A stretch of 16,728 nt of DNA from Candidatus Mnemosynella bozhongmuii (lineage in GTDB: Archaea; Halobacteriota; Archaeoglobi; Mnemosynellales; Mnemosynellaceae): the NCBI GenBank assembly GCA_014361165.1, contig JACIWD010000112.1:1-16728 (forward strand). Reading direction: 5' to 3'. A model generated the notes under the pieces. That model did not search any database. It was not told the origin of the DNA and was given only the letters and a program-made list of their open reading frames with translations. Both the position numbers and the translations under genes were made by a program. Shown here piece after piece: positions 14,246 through 16,728 of this stretch (position 1 is its first letter; every line of letters starts with the position of its first letter).

Positions 14246-14443
14246 TAAATTAAAATTTTCAACGCCCTTCTCCTTTTTATCGCACTTTTCTTCGAAGTCC
14301 CTCATGGATCTGCATTTTTTGGAAAGATTTGCGAAGAATTTAAAGGGATCTGGCTGCAGGAACCTCGGGATTTTATCAGATCGAAGAGAACGGCTGCACA
14401 GTTCAAAAACTTTGGAGAAAATTCGAACTGGGGTAAGGAAGTT

Positions 14444-14485
14444 CACTCAAGCAACCGTATGACGGTGTTGACATCAAGTTGAGTG
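14444..14485. repeat. Interrupted inverted repeat with a nested stem
   Basis: Outer arms CACTCAA (14444-14450) and TTGAGTG (14479-14485) are perfect complements. Inside them CAACCGT and ACGG-TG-TTG can form a second stem with a two-base bulge around an ATG loop. The role is unknown; it might be a structured RNA, a protein-binding site or a recombination site. Confidence 0.4.
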
Positions 14486-14530
14486 GGTGAAAATGATTGA
14501 CGGTAAAACTAAATAGTATAGTTCTAAATT

Positions 14531-14542
14531 TTAAATATTTAT
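14531..14542 (+). promoter_or_regulatory. Likely TATA box of mcrBC
   Basis: TTAAATATTTAT lies about 55 bases before ATG 14594 and would start transcription near 14560-14566, leaving a leader of about 30 bases with AAGGGGTGG as Shine-Dalgarno (14581-14589). Confidence 0.45.
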
Positions 14543-14593
14543 CATTGGCATTTGTGGGAGGAGATGCTTTAAGTTTTCTTAAGGGGTGGAAGA

Positions 14594-16321
14594 ATGGATA
14601 AAGAAGCTCTAGAAAGGATACTGAAGAACGAAAAAGAAAAGCATCAAGACGAATGGCGAGAAATAAAAAATGCTGTATTCGAAAATCTGGAGAAATTGAG
14701 AGAATTTGCCAAAAAAGACAATATCAGTGAGGAGGACGTTAGACTAATAGACGGTGAATTCATGGGAAAGTTAAGGTCTCTGACAGGAGAACATATTCTC
14801 TGGATATGGGGTTCCGTAAAAACAAACGAAAAAATAATAGCTGAGTTTCTCAATAGAGAAAGCTTTAGGAGTATTCGTTTAGAAGCTGAAAAAATTAGAG
14901 ATGTGAACGAAATTGAGAGAATTAGAGAGCCTTTAGAGAGAGTTACTAAAGAGAGAAACACAAAACTGTCAACTGTCAGTTCTTGGCTATGTGTAATGAA
15001 TCCTTTCGTATTCATACCAGCTTATCGTGGGATTTTTTCTAAACCACTGCTAAAGGAGCTCGGTCTTAAAAGATTCTTTGGAGATGACACTGACATTGAT
15101 AAGTACATCACTTTACTAAAAGCCCTTAGTGAGATTAACAAAAAGCTGCAGATTGAAAGTATGATTGAAGCTGCCTTCTATTTAAGCAAATTTAAGAACC
15201 CTACAGCTTCATCTCAAGTAAATACTTACATGGAAAACTTAAGAGCGACTCAAGAACCAAAAAGTCCGAAAATCGATGAAATCACAAGACAAAAAATCGA
15301 ATACCTGTTAAAACACAAGAAACAGGTAATTCTCTACGGTCCTCCTGGAACAGGGAAAACATGGATCGCAACTAATCTTGTAAGAGAACTTATAAACGAA
15401 AAAACAACTAAACAACTGAAAACTTTTGAATTTGTTACATTCCATCCCTCATACTCTTATGAAGAATTCGTTGAAGGTATAAGGCCAGTTACAGACGAGG
15501 AAGGCAGAATCACATATAAAATAGAAGATGGAATCTTCAAGAGATTCTGCAGAGATGCATACAATGCTCTTCTGGATTATGCCGGTGTGGAAAAGAGATG
15601 GAAAGTAGACAGTGGTTTACCGGAATTGGATGAAGAAGAGAAGGAGCTGGTTAGAGAAGCTCTCAATGGTGATTTCCCTGAATTTTACTTAATTATAGAC
15701 GAGATCAACAGGGGAGACATATCCAAAATCTTCGGTGAGCTGATAACTCTTCTCGAAGCGGATAAGAGGCTCTTCGCTGAAAACGAAATCACTGTAACCC
15801 TGCCCTACTCGAAAGAGAGGTTCGGAGTTCCACCAAACCTCTACATCATCGGCACCATGAACACTGCCGACAGGAGCATAGCTTTGATAGATGTTGCCCT
15901 CCGCCGTAGATTTGGGTTTATCGAGCTGATGCCCGACTATGGTATTCTCGAAAAGATGCTTTTGGAAGTCAACGTCTCTGAGGAGGTCAAGGAGATTAGA
16001 AAACTGGCTATAAACGCGTTGAGAGCATTAAACGAGAGAATAAAGAGAGTGTATGATAGAGACCATCAGATTGGCCATAGCTATTTGCTTAAGCTGAAAG
16101 ATGCGGTTGACAGAGATAGCACAATAACTACACTCAAATTTATCTGGTATCACGAAATCCTACCTCTGCTGCAGGAGTACTTCTACGACAGCCCAGATAG
16201 GATCGCAGATGTCCTCAACGGCAGATTCGTCCAAGTAAGAGATAACTATATCGAGTTTAAGGAAGTAGAAGGGAATAACTTCTTAGCCGAACTTGAAGGA
16301 GTGGCTGAATCAAAGGATTGA
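14594..16321 (+). CDS. mcrB: McrB-type AAA+ GTPase subunit of a type IV restriction system
   Basis: McrB is the GTP-hydrolysing AAA+ motor that, with McrC, translocates and cuts modified DNA. The 575 residues split into an N-terminal region (1 to about 225) of unrecognised family, expected to hold target recognition, and the AAA+ motor. In the motor, Walker A is GPPGTGKT at 249-256 and Walker B is LIIDEINRGD with D369 and E370. The McrB signature MNTADRS lies at 422-428, where GTP-specific McrB proteins carry MNTADRS, followed by LRRRFGFIEL. The N-terminal half is AT-rich (about 37% G+C in three 60-base lines counted) while the region near 15780-15960 is about 49%. ATG 14594 has AAGGGGTGG upstream. 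mcrC follows after a two-base gap. Confidence 0.93.
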   Translation: MDKEALERILKNEKEKHQDEWREIKNAVFENLEKLREFAKKDNISEEDVRLIDGEFMGKLRSLTGEHILWIWGSVKTNEKIIAEFLNRESFRSIRLEAEKIRDVNEIERIREPLERVTKERNTKLSTVSSWLCVMNPFVFIPAYRGIFSKPLLKELGLKRFFGDDTDIDKYITLLKALSEINKKLQIESMIEAAFYLSKFKNPTASSQVNTYMENLRATQEPKSPKIDEITRQKIEYLLKHKKQVILYGPPGTGKTWIATNLVRELINEKTTKQLKTFEFVTFHPSYSYEEFVEGIRPVTDEEGRITYKIEDGIFKRFCRDAYNALLDYAGVEKRWKVDSGLPELDEEEKELVREALNGDFPEFYLIIDEINRGDISKIFGELITLLEADKRLFAENEITVTLPYSKERFGVPPNLYIIGTMNTADRSIALIDVALRRRFGFIELMPDYGILEKMLLEVNVSEEVKEIRKLAINALRALNERIKRVYDRDHQIGHSYLLKLKDAVDRDSTITTLKFIWYHEILPLLQEYFYDSPDRIADVLNGRFVQVRDNYIEFKEVEGNNFLAELEGVAESKD

Positions 16322-16323
16322 CT

Positions 16324-16728
16324 ATGAAAACCTACTCCACTTTCGAATACACGGAAGTGAAGTATGAGGTTGGAAAAGACGAAAGGGTGAATCTCGAAGA
16401 ATCCAAGCTCTATCTGACCAAGAACTCCATCGAATACCTCGAAAAGCTCAACATCGCTCAGGTTTTCAGGAGCAGAATAAGATTCCAGAACTACGTGGGT
16501 GTGATATCATTCAGGGATCTGAAGGTGGAGATACTCCCAAAGTTCATGAGAACGAGTGAAAGACTTGTAGAGTCTGAGCACGTAAAGGGCAGAGAAATTA
16601 TTCTCTCGAATCTTGTCAGGATGCTCGAATTCTCTGGATGGGATGGCATAAGAAGTGCAGATTTAACCCATCTCGGGACGGAAAGAGATTTCTTTGAAAT
16701 TTATACTTACTTGTTTGCAAGAAATCTT
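16324..16728 (+). CDS. mcrC: McrC subunit, N-terminal part (3' truncated by window)
   Basis: An open frame from ATG 16324 to the window end, 135 residues with no stop. It matches the N-terminal part of McrC, the nuclease and GTPase-stimulating partner of McrB. The FQNYVGVISFRDLKVEILPKFM segment at about 54-75 is the family signature (YVGVI...IEILPK), and LVRMLEFSGW continues it. The PD-(D/E)XK nuclease domain would lie further on, outside the window. It begins two bases after the mcrB stop, so the two are one operon. Confidence 0.92.
   Translation, partial: MKTYSTFEYTEVKYEVGKDERVNLEESKLYLTKNSIEYLEKLNIAQVFRSRIRFQNYVGVISFRDLKVEILPKFMRTSERLVESEHVKGREIILSNLVRMLEFSGWDGIRSADLTHLGTERDFFEIYTYLFARNL

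Larger units (their letters stand above)
14246..14593. other. 348-base AT-rich intergenic region between tRNA-Ser and mcrB
   Basis: I see no convincing gene here. A T-rich run after the tRNA (about 14270-14280) may terminate transcription. A 52-codon frame at 14304-14462 on + lacks a recognisable motif and Shine-Dalgarno site. An interrupted inverted repeat occupies 14444-14485. The mcrB promoter and a leader hairpin occupy the last 65 bases. The region could be the boundary of an inserted defence cassette. Confidence 0.5.

Noticed and set aside
14180..14446. Minus-strand 88-residue frame across tRNA-Ser
   Set aside because: Its C-terminal part (GRDLNPRGAKRHGFSRPAP) is the usual false translation of a tRNA-Ser, and there is no promoter or ribosome site.
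14304..14462. 52-codon frame on + in the tRNA-mcrB gap
   Set aside because: No Shine-Dalgarno site, motif or recognisable homology; its stop falls inside the inverted repeat. Kept only as a note.

Overview
The window looks like the chromosome of a thermophilic euryarchaeote, most likely an Archaeoglobi relative (Archaeoglobus, Geoglobus or Ferroglobus type). Reasons: an archaeal 7S (SRP) RNA next to tRNA-Ser(GCU), a long-form AglB oligosaccharyltransferase beside an AglJ-type dolichol-linked glycosyltransferase, a PIN-ATPase-KH protein found in archaea, two KaiC/RAD55-like ATPases, archaeal TATA boxes about 26 bases before start codons (leaderless genes), and heavy AGA/AGG/ATA codon use. The genus is an inference.

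Layout. (1) 1-2509: CRISPR-Cas. The 3' end of a cas3 helicase gene on + faces a cas4-cas1-cas2 adaptation operon on -. No CRISPR array is visible. The cas3 piece is far more AT-rich than cas1. (2) 2643-6081: N-glycosylation pair aglB and aglJ-like, both +. (3) 6073-6810 (-): KaiC-like protein whose Walker A lysine is replaced. (4) 6854-9820 (+): tightly overlapping operon hisI, PIN-ATPase-KH, TatD-like hydrolase. (5) 9823-10563 (-): second KaiC-like ATPase with an intact P-loop. (6) 10701-10775: tRNA-Arg(CCU). (7) 10891-13022 (+): feoA-feoB ferrous iron uptake, with a DtxR-like inverted repeat next to the feoA TATA box. No ordinary start codon gives feoB its first beta strand. (8) 12894-13792 (-): winged-helix regulator and NUDIX hydrolase, overlapping by ATGA. 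The NUDIX tail runs 129 bases antisense into feoB. (9) about 13839-14245 (+): 7S RNA and tRNA-Ser(GCU). (10) 14246-14593: AT-rich gap with an inverted repeat, then McrB and the start of McrC (type IV restriction), whose N-terminal half is AT-rich.

The core blocks (glycosylation, histidine/PIN-KH/TatD, Feo, RNA genes) look vertically inherited. Both ends hold defence genes (CRISPR-Cas and McrBC) with different base composition, so the window appears to be a housekeeping stretch flanked by exchanged defence loci. I did not find a clear, wholly new system. The best leads are the degenerate KaiC-like protein beside the glycosylation genes, the feoB start, the feoA operator, the interlocked 7S RNA/regulator promoters, and the uncharacterised N-terminal region of McrB.
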